The notes beneath the pieces were generated by a model. It was not told the DNA's origin and did not search any database. It was given only the letters and a program-made list of their open reading frames with translations. A program made the position numbers and the translations under genes. A stretch of 64,000 nucleotides of DNA from Saprospiraceae bacterium UBA7328 (GTDB lineage: Bacteria; Bacteroidota; Bacteroidia; Chitinophagales; Saprospiraceae), in the NCBI GenBank assembly GCA_002471345.1, contig DKPS01000195.1, positions 75,361 to 139,360 of the forward strand, read 5' to 3'. Shown here one piece after another: positions 26,880 through 35,759 of this stretch. How positions within the stretch are numbered: position 1 is the stretch's first letter; the number at the start of each line of letters is the position of its first letter.

Positions 26880-27557
26880 TTATAGATACTGATTTATTTT
26901 TTTAAGATCCTCTTCCATTTGCGAGGCTACAACTTTATAGGATCCATAAAAACTAGCTTTTGTTCCTTCCACTTTTCCTTGAGCCGTGTCCACTTCTGCT
27001 TTGAGTTTTTCTAGATCTTTTTTATGTTTTTCAATCTCTTTTGAAAGTTGTTTTATTTGATTCTCCTTTTGCGAAATTGTATCATCTAGGGTTTTGAATT
27101 CTTGTTTTCTTTGTCCTACTTTTTGATTGATTTGATTAGTAAGTGCTTGGTTAAATTTTGACTCTTCATTTTTCAATACATCAAGATAGTGTTTCACACT
27201 TTTAACCAATTTATCTTTATCTATCCCCATAGTGGATGCCATAGCATATGCAGACTTAAACTGCGTAGCCTCATCCATATTCATTTTAGATAATGACTGT
27301 AAAGATTGTTTGTATTCTAAATAATCGAAACCGTCAATATTGTTCTTTTCAACAGCTTCAAGTAGAATGTTTACAAATTTTTCCTGAGGAGCGCCTTCCT
27401 TTATTGCGATGTTTTTAGAAGTAGGAGCGTTGTTAGATTTTGAACTCGAAGAAGTTTTTGACTGTGGTTTTGATACTTTAGTCGAAGAGGAACTTTCTTC
27501 TTTGGGAGATCGACTTTCTTCCTCAATTACAAATAGTGATTTTAGTTTTTTAAGCAT
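26880..27557 (-). CDS. Coiled-coil partner protein of the PspA-like gene, unknown function
   Basis: A 225-residue, probably cytoplasmic protein: N-terminal LKKLKSLFVIEEE, a Ser/Lys-rich disordered linker (about 15-55), a small helical domain (about 58-130, FVNILLEAVEKNNIDGFDYLEYKQSL...), then a coiled coil with heptads of Lys/Glu/Leu (about 150-200) and a short tail with SFYGSYKVVASQMEEDL. No transmembrane helix or catalytic motif is visible. Similar proteins exist in other Bacteroidota as hypotheticals. It is first in the two-gene operon; 2 bases separate its stop from the next start. It could regulate or nucleate the membrane-anchored coiled-coil partner (inference). Confidence 0.75.
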   Translation of the reverse strand: MLKKLKSLFVIEEESRSPKEESSSSTKVSKPQSKTSSSSKSNNAPTSKNIAIKEGAPQEKFVNILLEAVEKNNIDGFDYLEYKQSLQSLSKMNMDEATQFKSAYAMASTMGIDKDKLVKSVKHYLDVLKNEESKFNQALTNQINQKVGQRKQEFKTLDDTISQKENQIKQLSKEIEKHKKDLEKLKAEVDTAQGKVEGTKASFYGSYKVVASQMEEDLKKINQYL

Positions 27558-27756
27558 AGTTTTCCAAGAATAAGTAAAAACTGATCAAATGTGTAGATTA
27601 TACTTGATTACTTAGACCAAGTATGTCATTTTTTCTATGTTTTCAAAAATAAAGAAATTGCCTGAAGAGATTGACGATAAAATCTAATTCTTGTTCCTTT
27701 TCAAACTCATACATTTAAAAAAATGGAGATAAGGCTATAATTCCAAAAGTGATTGC

Positions 27757-29553
27757 TTAATCAAGTAACCTAACATCACCTTCTGCAACATGAATAGTCC
27801 TTAATTCCATTGCTCTGCTATCCACATCTACACTTCCATTTTCCAACCTCAAAACTCCTCTTGGACAAACAGCAGAACAAATACCACAACCCACGCAGCT
27901 ACTTCTAACAATATCTTGGCCTCTTTGAGCATACCATCTTACGTCTATACCCATTTCACAATATGTTGAGCAGTTTCCACACGAAATGCACTGACCTCCA
28001 TTAGTTGTAATTCTAAATCTGGATTTGAATTTTTGAACCAATCCAAGATAGGCAGCGAGTGGGCATCCAAATCTGCACCACACTCTATTCCCCATAAGTG
28101 GATAGAAACCGGTACCGACAACTCCGGCAAATGCACTTCCTATTAAAAACCCATACCAAGTTCGAACATTATCACTATTGAGAAAGAGTATCTGTGAATT
28201 TCCACTGAAATAACTGTAGAGTACCATTAAGGTCATGATCACTGCAAAGAGTAATACTCCATGAATAATATATCTCTCATATTTCCATGCTCGCAGACTT
28301 TTATCACTTAACTGCCTATATGGATCGCCCATTGTTTCTGCTAAGCCACCACAACCACATACCCAGGAGCAATACCACCTCTTTCCAAAAAAGTAAGTGA
28401 AAAGTGGTACTCCAATAAGGGTAAGCAATATCCCCCATACTAGCATGAAAATACCTAGTCCTCCACTTTGAGTAAGTTCATTTAAGTTATAGTTGAAAAA
28501 GAAGTCATAGTCCAGCGGCCAGATATTTTTAAAATCATACCAAGGTTGATTCAATCTGACTAGTATTTCTGGTATCAAAAAAGCAAAAGCCGTTTGAAAA
28601 AACATGACAGATGATGTTCGCCATATCTGATATTTATTATGTCTATACTTAGCTAACATTCGAAGTCCCATCACAATGACAATGACAGAATACATAAGAC
28701 CATACAGGAACCATTGTGAGGCACCATTGCCACTGAGTGCCTGACTAATTGGACTTACCATATCCGTCCATGCTGTGATATGCTGCGGCATCCAATAAAG
28801 GAGAATATAAAAAATGATAAAATAAACACCAGCTATCATGCCTAACCATCCTGTTATGTCTGGAGATGAAGAACGTGCAGGCCTGTTCTCTTTATCCTCA
28901 TGTTTATAAATCACTAAAGCCATGATGACAAGAGTGGCCACAGCGGTGATAATAGGCCAAAGCAAGTTATAGCCCATATATGAAATTCCGTAAAGTAGAA
29001 CTCCAAGGGTGGTAGCAGATAAAAACAAAGCCTTCCATCTAAATGTCAGACCTCTAGTAAGTGCATGGTGGTAAATGCTATTGTTTTTAATGCCTTCAAT
29101 TCCCGAAAATTTAGGAATGATAAATAGCAGTCCTCCTAATATGGCTAGTCCAAATGTCAAGAGGAAAAATTGCATAGGACTCTTTTTTATTGGCCCATTG
29201 GCTGCAGCGATGACATGACTGTTAGAATATCCTTTGATCCATCCATTGCCCATTCTATAATCCCATTCACTTACCCCTTCAGGTGCTATTCCGTTTTTGA
29301 AGTTTTCTTCTAATGTCTTCTGGGCTGAATTTAGAACATTCTTAAAAGCAGACTCTGCAGCAAAACTAGATTTATAAGTTGTATTATAAATTTCATATTC
29401 TAATGCTTTTTGCTTGATTACATCTGCATGATGAACATTTTCTATGCTAATAGCATCAGCCTTAAACTCATAGTTGTTAAGTCCTAACATGCCGGTGAAA
29501 ATGACCAATGCTGTAAAAAACAATCCGATTCCTATATGTTGTAATGTTTTCAT
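27757..29553 (-). CDS. Membrane polyferredoxin, NosR/NapH-like
   Basis: About 598 residues from the ATG at 29553 (an in-frame TTG lies 6 bases earlier). After an N-terminal helix and a periplasmic segment of about 100 residues there are roughly nine more helices. The loops carry the NosR/NapH cysteine motifs CSWVCGC (395-401) and CRFGCP (493-498). Two 4Fe-4S ferredoxin motifs follow: Cys522/525/528/532 and Cys553/556/559/563 with a trailing Pro. The protein should pass electrons between the quinone pool or a cytoplasmic donor and a periplasmic acceptor. No N2O reductase or nitrate reductase genes are nearby. The FAD oxidoreductase gene stops 2 bases upstream, so the pair is one operon and probably one electron-transfer module. 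Confidence 0.87.
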   Translation of the reverse strand: MKTLQHIGIGLFFTALVIFTGMLGLNNYEFKADAISIENVHHADVIKQKALEYEIYNTTYKSSFAAESAFKNVLNSAQKTLEENFKNGIAPEGVSEWDYRMGNGWIKGYSNSHVIAAANGPIKKSPMQFFLLTFGLAILGGLLFIIPKFSGIEGIKNNSIYHHALTRGLTFRWKALFLSATTLGVLLYGISYMGYNLLWPIITAVATLVIMALVIYKHEDKENRPARSSSPDITGWLGMIAGVYFIIFYILLYWMPQHITAWTDMVSPISQALSGNGASQWFLYGLMYSVIVIVMGLRMLAKYRHNKYQIWRTSSVMFFQTAFAFLIPEILVRLNQPWYDFKNIWPLDYDFFFNYNLNELTQSGGLGIFMLVWGILLTLIGVPLFTYFFGKRWYCSWVCGCGGLAETMGDPYRQLSDKSLRAWKYERYIIHGVLLFAVIMTLMVLYSYFSGNSQILFLNSDNVRTWYGFLIGSAFAGVVGTGFYPLMGNRVWCRFGCPLAAYLGLVQKFKSRFRITTNGGQCISCGNCSTYCEMGIDVRWYAQRGQDIVRSSCVGCGICSAVCPRGVLRLENGSVDVDSRAMELRTIHVAEGDVRLLD

Positions 29554-29555
29554 AA

Positions 29556-30935
29556 TCAAGCCCTTATTTTGTTTTTGAGAAATGAAAACACGTCATTTAG
29601 GCCTCTTTTAGAATTGAGAGAAATGGATGTCCCGTTTTGTTCATTGTAAAGTGCTACTACCTCTTTTTCATAACAATCATAAAATTCAGGATCAAAATTG
29701 GCCAAAGCTAATTGAGGTAGCATTTCTTCAATATGGATACCTTCGGCCAGCCATTTATCACAAATCTCATGTCGATATCTGACTCCCATCAAATTAAATC
29801 CAATAACGACTTTTGTAGAAGTGTCAAAATTGATTCTGATACTTTTTTTATTATCAGCATGTTTCCAAAACAAGCTGCTGATTCCATTTGGAAGTTCTCT
29901 TGGTATGTCGCCATATACTTGATATTCAATATCCAGAAATTTGGCAGAATTAAACCAAATTCCAGGAATGTACTTCGTCTTTTTATCACATATGGTGTGT
30001 GCTACTGTTTCGCCCATTATTCTTCCAGTATACCATACGGCTTCAATGGGACGACGGCCAGGAGCTGGGTTGCTATGTTGGGAACAGTCACCTATAGCAT
30101 ATACATCCATTAAATTCGATTCTAAATATTCATTGACCACTATCCCTCTTTCTATGTTAAGGTCAGTTTCCTTCAAAAATGATACATTAGGGCTCACACC
30201 TGCAGTAAGTCCCACATATCCACATTCGATTTGATCTCCAGTCTCTTTGACAATGATGCCAGAGACCTTCCCATGGCCGTCATCTATGATTTCTTGTAAA
30301 TTACTTTCTAACCTTAGATCGATACCATGTTCTATGATATGATCACCAATCATCTGAGCTTCTTCTATAGGCATAATATTATCCCAATAATTAGTCTCCC
30401 TTACAATCATACTGACTGGTATATCTCTCGAATGAAACATCTCAGCCATTTCTAACCCTATGAGCCCTCCACCGACAACTACAGCACGTTTTAACCCCTC
30501 AGAATACAGTTCCATATTTTCTAAATCTTGAAAACTGTATAACCCAGATACTCCATCTAAATCTTGACCTGGCCAACCAAACTTATTAGACTTACTACCT
30601 GTAGCGATAATGAGTTTGTCATAATTTAACTTAGATCCATTGTCTAGATCAAGATGCTTGGATTTGAAATCAACACCATTTACATGAGCATGTAAAAGAT
30701 CAATTCTGTTCTTACTCCAAAACCAATCTTCATATGGCTTGGTATCCTCATATCTCATATGACCCATGTAGATATACATTAGGGCAGTGCGAGAATAAAA
30801 ATGCTCTGTTTCTGAGGAAATAATGGTGATTTTGTGATCACTAAGCTTTCTAATCCATCTTGCCGCGGTGACTCCACTTATGCCATTACCAATAATAGCT
30901 ATATGCATAGTTTTTGAATATTTTGAGTGGTTCAT
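29556..30935 (-). CDS. FAD/NAD(P)-dependent oxidoreductase (pyridine nucleotide-disulfide family)
   Basis: A 459-residue flavoprotein. The N-terminal dinucleotide fold is GNGISG (16-21); a second, for NAD(P)H, is VVVGGGLIGLEMAE (about 150-165); the late FAD motif is VYAIGDCSQH. There is no CxxxxC redox-active disulfide, so it belongs with NirB-, rubredoxin reductase- or NADH-oxidase-like enzymes. A C-terminal domain of about 130 residues carries no cofactor motif I recognise. ATG at 30935 and ATG at 30908 are both possible starts; the second begins exactly at the fold. It is first in an operon with the membrane polyferredoxin, suggesting that NAD(P)H electrons feed the ferredoxin clusters (inference). 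Confidence 0.88.
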   Translation of the reverse strand: MNHSKYSKTMHIAIIGNGISGVTAARWIRKLSDHKITIISSETEHFYSRTALMYIYMGHMRYEDTKPYEDWFWSKNRIDLLHAHVNGVDFKSKHLDLDNGSKLNYDKLIIATGSKSNKFGWPGQDLDGVSGLYSFQDLENMELYSEGLKRAVVVGGGLIGLEMAEMFHSRDIPVSMIVRETNYWDNIMPIEEAQMIGDHIIEHGIDLRLESNLQEIIDDGHGKVSGIIVKETGDQIECGYVGLTAGVSPNVSFLKETDLNIERGIVVNEYLESNLMDVYAIGDCSQHSNPAPGRRPIEAVWYTGRIMGETVAHTICDKKTKYIPGIWFNSAKFLDIEYQVYGDIPRELPNGISSLFWKHADNKKSIRINFDTSTKVVIGFNLMGVRYRHEICDKWLAEGIHIEEMLPQLALANFDPEFYDCYEKEVVALYNEQNGTSISLNSKRGLNDVFSFLKNKIRA

Positions 30936-30963
30936 TCAAGTATACAGCTTATAACGTTAATTG

Positions 30964-31011
30964 CTAGATGAGCTTATAAATATAATGTCCTCTGATGGAC
31001 ACGACATCTAG
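30964..31011. promoter_or_regulatory. Compound inverted repeat upstream of the redox operon
   Basis: Outer arms CTAGATG (30964-30970) and CATCTAG (31005-31011) enclose inner arms TGTCC (30986-30990) and GGACA (30997-31001). It starts 29 bases upstream of the FAD oxidoreductase ATG and could be an operator or a folded 5' leader of that transcript. Confidence 0.3.
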
Positions 31012-31105
31012 AAATGAGTGATAAAGGCATGGTAAACCAAAGTAAAATTGAGTTTTAATTTTAAAATGTCATTTAGTTTGCATTTGAGCAATTGTGTACG
31101 TAACA

Positions 31106-31120
31106 TATTGATTATCAATA
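31106..31120. promoter_or_regulatory. Perfect palindrome, candidate operator
   Basis: TATTGATTATCAATA, a 7+1+7 perfect inverted repeat. The half-sites TTGAT/ATCAA are those of Fnr-type boxes, but the spacer is one base instead of four, so a normal Fnr site is not claimed. Confidence 0.3.
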
Positions 31121-31183
31121 ATATATAAATTATTGTATTTTTTTATATTTAATATAAATATTTCTTGTATTTTCGTATCGTGG

Positions 31184-31204
31184 AAAGGGTATTCACCCTT
31201 TTTT
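31184..31204 (+). terminator. Terminator-like hairpin in the leader of the mini T9SS gene
   Basis: AAAGGGT (31184-31190) pairs with ACCCTTT (31195-31201) around a 4-base loop and runs into six T. It lies just downstream of a -7-like TATTTTCG (31168-31175) and 70 bases before the next gene, so it may attenuate that gene or end a very short transcript. Confidence 0.5.
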
Positions 31205-31274
31205 ATTGTCTATTAAGCGTTGTTAACATTTTAGTAATACATACGTTCTATTAAAAGAAGTATTTTCGGTTTTA

Positions 31275-31607
31275 ATGAAGTCTATCTTACTACATATCAT
31301 TCTCTTCACTATGGTACTATTGCCAACGGATATGGCTGCAGACCAAACTCTTAAGATAGATCCTACCATTAAAAAAACTAAAATCAGCATTTATCCTAAT
31401 CCTGTTCAAGACGTTTTTCAATTGAGTCATCCTGACTTAGTGAAATCAATCAGTATAAATAGTATTGCTGGAAGAGAGGTGAAGAGGTTTGAAGTGCTAG
31501 GTAAGAATACGTTTACAATTGATGATTTGAGCAAGGGTATATATATCGTCAGATTATTTGATGATAATAACGAGCCTATCAAAGTTATGCGCCTTAACAA
31601 AGCATAA
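31275..31607 (+). CDS. Miniature exported protein consisting mainly of a T9SS type A sorting domain
   Basis: A 110-residue protein: signal peptide (about 1-22), a linker of about 13 residues, then a type A T9SS C-terminal domain. The domain signature is complete: ISIYPNPVQD, the SISINSIAGREV strand, LSKGIYIVRLFDD and a closing basic KVMRLNKA. T9SS sorting domains are normally about 80 residues at the end of a large cargo protein; here no cargo precedes it. It may be secreted as a small surface peptide, be a decoy for the sorting machinery, or be a remnant of a larger gene whose upstream part was lost. Nothing in the 339 bases upstream supports a lost cargo frame. Confidence 0.8.
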   Translation: MKSILLHIILFTMVLLPTDMAADQTLKIDPTIKKTKISIYPNPVQDVFQLSHPDLVKSISINSIAGREVKRFEVLGKNTFTIDDLSKGIYIVRLFDDNNEPIKVMRLNKA

Positions 31608-31641
31608 TTTTTCCCTATATTTTTAAGTAGTCAAATTTCTA

Positions 31642-32049
31642 TCAAGCAGGATACTCAACGAAGTTTCTTGGCGTCTCATATAACCGTATAGTCAGATCAA
31701 AATCTGGGTTTAATTTGCCTTTAAGAATATTGTAAATAAGAATACAGAAGTTTTCTGTACTTGTCATCATATCTTGAAATTCAGGAATGTCCAAATTGAG
31801 ATTCTTGTGATCAAACTTGTTTTCAATTTCAATTTTTATAATATCCTTTAATTCTTTAAGGTTCATGACATATCCTGTTGCAGGATCGATTTCACCAGTT
31901 ATTTTCACTTCTAGCTCATAGTTGTGTCCATGAAAATTGTGGTTATTACACTTCCCAAATACTTTCCAGTTCTTGTCATCCGACCAGTCAGGATTATATA
32001 ATCGATGGGCGGCATTAAAATGGGCTTTTCTAAAGATGCTTATTCTCAT
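31642..32049 (-). CDS. queD: 6-pyruvoyltetrahydropterin synthase / 6-carboxytetrahydropterin synthase
   Basis: A 135-residue enzyme of the QueD/PTPS family acting on 7,8-dihydroneopterin triphosphate in the cytoplasm. Zinc ligands are His15 (FNAAHRL), His40 and His42 (HGHNYELEV); Cys34 in GKCNNHN is the catalytic cysteine. FDHKNLNLD and the closing RLYETPRNFVEY glutamate are also conserved. In bacteria this family usually makes 6-carboxytetrahydropterin for queuosine synthesis, but the C-x(5)-H-x-H motif spacing also fits PTPS, so the exact product is open. No other queuosine genes are in the window. Its start is 79 bases from the end of the alpha/beta hydrolase gene upstream on the same strand. 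Confidence 0.9.
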   Translation of the reverse strand: MRISIFRKAHFNAAHRLYNPDWSDDKNWKVFGKCNNHNFHGHNYELEVKITGEIDPATGYVMNLKELKDIIKIEIENKFDHKNLNLDIPEFQDMMTSTENFCILIYNILKGKLNPDFDLTIRLYETPRNFVEYPA

Positions 32050-32128
32050 ATAATGTAATTGCTAATTGGTTAACACATATCAATCTCAGTGAGTTCAAAA
32101 TGACAGGTATAATTCCTTCTTAATTTGA

Positions 32129-33091
32129 CTAAAATTCCATTGTTTCCCTTCCACATCTTCCAAAGGATCCTACCTTTTCTTCAAGAAATTGGTACAAAAG
32201 TGCTCTGTATTCATCAGGTCTAGTATTGATGTCTTTACAATGATCTGCACCCCATTCTGTATGTATAAAAGTGCAATTAGGATGTAATTTTTTTGAAATA
32301 TTTACGGATTGATGCGAACCAGTGGATCCATCTGTCCGGGAGTGGATTAGAAAAACAGGTTCTGTGATTTTAGCGGCTGCTAAAATTGGACTTGCTTGTC
32401 TATAATCTATATCTGCTCTAATATTAACGAATCCCATTGCTGCAGGGCTTAATAAATCTACTATGCCTCCATATTGCTTCTTTCCTCTTTCATAAATTGC
32501 TGTAAACCAATCTTGATATGGAGCATCGGCCATGATAAATGCCATTTCACTTTCATATGCACCTGCCATTAACACTGTTGCTGCTCCCCATGAAGCACCA
32601 GCCCAGCCAATTTGATGATTTTCTAACCCAGATTCTGATTTCAACCATTCCGTCACAGCTACATGATCATCTTTCTCATTTATACCTGCTGTCGGCATTG
32701 CTTCATTATCCGATTCTCCATGTCCTCTATGATCATAGATGACTACATCACATCCACAATCCCAAAACATGTCGGCATATTTTAGCATTGCAGTCTTCCC
32801 ACTGGTATGTCCATGAGAAATCACAACACCACAATTTATAGAATCTACATTTTCAAAATACTCTCCTCTAATTCTCACATCTCCTTTAGATTTCACTTCA
32901 AATTTTTCGGGCTCACCCATTTCTTTGATGATATCATCATGAGTTACCACCCAACCATTATTGAGATCTGCAATTTGTGCTTGAGTGGTTTTATAATTAA
33001 CCGTGAGAATCTGTGATGATATACTCCATGCTAGAAAGACATATCCTGCGAATAGAATGGCCAAGAGGACTAAAATTATTTTCTTAATCAT
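32129..33091 (-). CDS. Alpha/beta hydrolase, membrane-anchored
   Basis: About 320 residues from the ATG at 33091; an in-frame TTG at 33148 would add 19 residues before the membrane anchor and is less likely. One N-terminal helix (MIKKIILVLLAILFAGYVFLAW) anchors the protein. The alpha/beta-hydrolase core shows ISHGHTSGK (oxyanion region), YDHRGHGESD, the nucleophile elbow GASWGA and a late HSRTDGST/GADHC pair for the acid and His. It resembles the BAAT/cinnamoyl-ester group of prokaryotic 'alpha/beta hydrolase' proteins. Substrate unknown. It is divergent from proC, with 144 bases between starts. Confidence 0.87.
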   Translation of the reverse strand: MIKKIILVLLAILFAGYVFLAWSISSQILTVNYKTTQAQIADLNNGWVVTHDDIIKEMGEPEKFEVKSKGDVRIRGEYFENVDSINCGVVISHGHTSGKTAMLKYADMFWDCGCDVVIYDHRGHGESDNEAMPTAGINEKDDHVAVTEWLKSESGLENHQIGWAGASWGAATVLMAGAYESEMAFIMADAPYQDWFTAIYERGKKQYGGIVDLLSPAAMGFVNIRADIDYRQASPILAAAKITEPVFLIHSRTDGSTGSHQSVNISKKLHPNCTFIHTEWGADHCKDINTRPDEYRALLYQFLEEKVGSFGRCGRETMEF

Positions 33092-33235
33092 AACTGCAAA
33101 TGTAGCAATTGAATAAAGCTTTTGTTGCCTTTCATTTGAATAGACCAAATTGGATAGAAGTCATTCATTTTTTTGAAGAAACGGATGAAGGCTCAACTTA
33201 ATAAATTTTACATTTATGACTTAATAAACACAATT

Positions 33236-34033
33236 ATGAAGTTATTGGTAATAGGAGGAGGCAACATGGGACATACCTATGCTCTGTCTATAAAATCATC
33301 CATGTCAGAAATAGATATTGCCATTTTAGAGGCCTATCCACCTAGAGTGAAGCAACTGAGGGAGGAAAATCTCTTTGATGTATACACTGAGCCAGAAATA
33401 GGATTAAGAAATGTTGATATTATCATGTTAGCTGTTAAACCTCAGCATAGTGCGAGTCTTTTTGCAAATATGAAGCCACATGTTACTGCGGAAATTTTGG
33501 TTATCTCTATTATGGCCGGTGTAAAAATGGAATCAATATCTATGGCTCTAGGCACGCCAAAAGTAGCTAGAGCAATGCCAAATCTTCCTGCACAAGTAGG
33601 AAAGGGAATGACAGCATACTGTACCTCTTCCATTATCAACTCAGATGAAAGCGCATTGATTAAACAAATATTGGGGAGTACTGGAGAGGCAATTCCAGTT
33701 GATACAGAAAATGATATAGATGCAAGTACAGGTATATCAGGAAGTGGTCCAGCATATGTTTTTTACTTCATGCAGTCCATGATGGAGGCTGCAGAAAAAT
33801 TAGGATTTTCAACAAATGAGGCGAAGCTTCTGGTTACCCAGACCTTCGATGGTGCAGTTTCTCTTTTTAGGAAAAATGACCTTTCCACTATGGAATGGAT
33901 GAACCGTGTAGCATCTAAAGGAGGAACTACTAGAGCAGCCTTAGATTCTTTCGAAACTAATGAAGTAGATAAAAAAATTATTGAAGGCGCAGTATCTGCA
34001 TACAATAGAGCAGTTGAACTAGGAAAAGAATGA
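33236..34033 (+). CDS. proC: Pyrroline-5-carboxylate reductase
   Basis: Final step of proline synthesis: NAD(P)H reduction of 1-pyrroline-5-carboxylate. About 265 residues from the ATG at 33236, which begins directly at the Rossmann fold (MKLLVIGGGNMGHTYALS); the longer frame from a TTG at 33173 is not needed. Visible features: LAVKPQH, ARAMPNLPAQVGKGMTAY (about 118-135), GISGSGPAYVFYFM and the C-terminal GGTTRAALDSF. All match family norms. Fumarase follows 145 bases downstream on the same strand. Confidence 0.96.
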   Translation: MKLLVIGGGNMGHTYALSIKSSMSEIDIAILEAYPPRVKQLREENLFDVYTEPEIGLRNVDIIMLAVKPQHSASLFANMKPHVTAEILVISIMAGVKMESISMALGTPKVARAMPNLPAQVGKGMTAYCTSSIINSDESALIKQILGSTGEAIPVDTENDIDASTGISGSGPAYVFYFMQSMMEAAEKLGFSTNEAKLLVTQTFDGAVSLFRKNDLSTMEWMNRVASKGGTTRAALDSFETNEVDKKIIEGAVSAYNRAVELGKE

Positions 34034-34178
34034 AATAGCTTAAAATAACAAACTACCATTGTCCGCCTTTTAGATTAGACCTAGAAGCAATAACCAATTG
34101 GATTAAATCTGCTTATATATTTAGATTCTTTTGATCTTTTAGTTGCGAAAGATGACATTTGTATCAAATATTCAATAC

Positions 34179-35573
34179 ATGAAAAATAGAGCATTGAGAA
34201 AAGAAAAAGATAGCATAGGATATATAGATGTTCCAGATGGAGCTTATTGGGCGGCTCAGACGCAGAGATCAACTCAAAACTTTAAAATAGGTGGGCAAAA
34301 AATGCCAATTGAGGTTATCAGAGCTTTTGCTATATTGAAGAAGGCTGCAGCACAGACAAATACTAAGCTAGGAGTGCTTAGTGCAGAAAAAAGTAAGCTC
34401 ATTGCTCAAGTTTGCGATGAAATTTTAACGGGGAAATTAGATGACGAATTCCCTTTGGTTGTTTGGCAGACAGGCAGTGGTACTCAGACGAATATGAATG
34501 TGAATGAAGTGATTGCGAATAGAGGTCACGTGATAAATGGGGGAAAACTAACAGACAGTTCTAAAGCTCTTCATCCCAATGATGATGCAAATAAATCGCA
34601 ATCTTCAAATGATACGTTTCCAACCGCAATGCATATTGCAGCTTACACCTCTTTAATACAAGTAACCATTCCTGGTTTGACGAAATTAAGAGATGAGTTT
34701 GCAAGAAAAAGTAAGGCATATAAGGATGTTGTAAAAATAGGACGCACACATTTTATGGACGCTACTCCAGTTACTGTTGGGCAAGAACTTGGAGGATATG
34801 TTTCACAGATTGATCATGGCATAAGAGCCATAAAGAATACACTAGCTCATTTGTCAGAACTTGCTCTTGGCGGAACCGCTGTGGGAACTGGACTCAATAC
34901 ACCAAATGGTTACTCTGAAGAAGTAGCTGCTAAGATTGCTGAGCTTACAGGAATGCCCTTTATCACTGGAGAGAACAAATTTGAGGGACTTGCTGCCCAC
35001 GATGCTATAGTAGAAGCTCATGGGGCATTGAAAACAATAGCAGTGTCACTAATGAAAATTGGTAATGATATTAGAATGTTAGCTTCTGGTCCTCGCAGTG
35101 GTATTGGAGAATTAATAATTCCAGCTAATGAACCTGGATCTTCAATTATGCCAGGCAAAGTAAATCCTACACAGTCTGAAGCTCTTACCATGGCAATGGC
35201 ACAAGTAGTAGGAAATGATGTGGCAATAAATGTAGGAGGAATGACGGGCCATTTTGAACTGAATGTGTTCAAACCTATGATGATTTATAATTTCCTCATG
35301 TCATCTCGACTGATTGGGGATGCTGCAGTTAGTTTTTGTGATAATTGTATTGTGGGTCTTGAACCCAATAAAAAGAAAATCAAAGAACATTGTGATAATT
35401 CATTGATGCTTGTTACTGCATTGAATAATAAAATCGGATACGATAAAGCTGCAGAAATTGCTAAAAAGGCATATAAAGAGGACACAACACTAAAGGCCGC
35501 AGCTCTTAGTCTGGGTTATGTATCTTCAGAAGATTTTGACAAATGGGTCAGACCGGAAAACATGGTAGGGTAA
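34179..35573 (+). CDS. fumC: Class II fumarate hydratase
   Basis: Interconverts fumarate and L-malate in the TCA cycle. About 464 residues from the ATG at 34179; earlier in-frame starts (TTG 34143, ATG 34152) add an extension absent from most FumC proteins. Features: [11 protein letters not shown] near the N-terminus, [55 protein letters not shown] and the lyase signature [13 protein letters not shown]. The combination distinguishes fumarase from aspartase (which usually has GSSIMPAKVNP) and from argininosuccinate lyase, though aspartase cannot be excluded by eye with complete certainty. Confidence 0.93.
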   Translation: MKNRALRKEKDSIGYIDVPDGAYWAAQTQRSTQNFKIGGQKMPIEVIRAFAILKKAAAQTNTKLGVLSAEKSKLIAQVCDEILTGKLDDEFPLVVWQTGSGTQTNMNVNEVIANRGHVINGGKLTDSSKALHPNDDANKSQSSNDTFPTAMHIAAYTSLIQVTIPGLTKLRDEFARKSKAYKDVVKIGRTHFMDATPVTVGQELGGYVSQIDHGIRAIKNTLAHLSELALGGTAVGTGLNTPNGYSEEVAAKIAELTGMPFITGENKFEGLAAHDAIVEAHGALKTIAVSLMKIGNDIRMLASGPRSGIGELIIPANEPGSSIMPGKVNPTQSEALTMAMAQVVGNDVAINVGGMTGHFELNVFKPMMIYNFLMSSRLIGDAAVSFCDNCIVGLEPNKKKIKEHCDNSLMLVTALNNKIGYDKAAEIAKKAYKEDTTLKAAALSLGYVSSEDFDKWVRPENMVG

Positions 35574-35722
35574 GTAAAATAGATTCTATTTAGGCTTATT
35601 ATTCCACTTTGTCGGTCTTAGATGAAGCCTCAATTAAGCTATTTTTGCATCCACGACTAGCCAAAAAGTTATTCCATATAATTCTGATTATAAAACTATT
35701 ATCAGAATAATGTACCGAAAAA

Positions 35723-35753
35723 TTGATTTATACACATATAAATTCTATTTTTA
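35723..35753 (+). promoter_or_regulatory. Candidate promoter for the ncRNA
   Basis: TTG (35723-35725), a 20-base spacer and TATTTTTA (35746-35753), which fits TTG-N19-21-TAnnTTTG with one mismatch. Predicted transcription start near 35760. Confidence 0.35.
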
Positions 35754-35759
35754 GTTACA

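Larger units (their letters stand above)
30936..31274. other. Divergent intergenic region with palindromes
   Basis: 339 AT-rich bases between the FAD oxidoreductase (reverse) and the mini T9SS protein (forward). No gene is seen. It holds a compound inverted repeat (30964-31011), a perfect 15-base palindrome (31106-31120), a -7-like element TATTTTCG (31168-31175) and a terminator-like hairpin (31184-31204), each listed separately. Confidence 0.6.
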
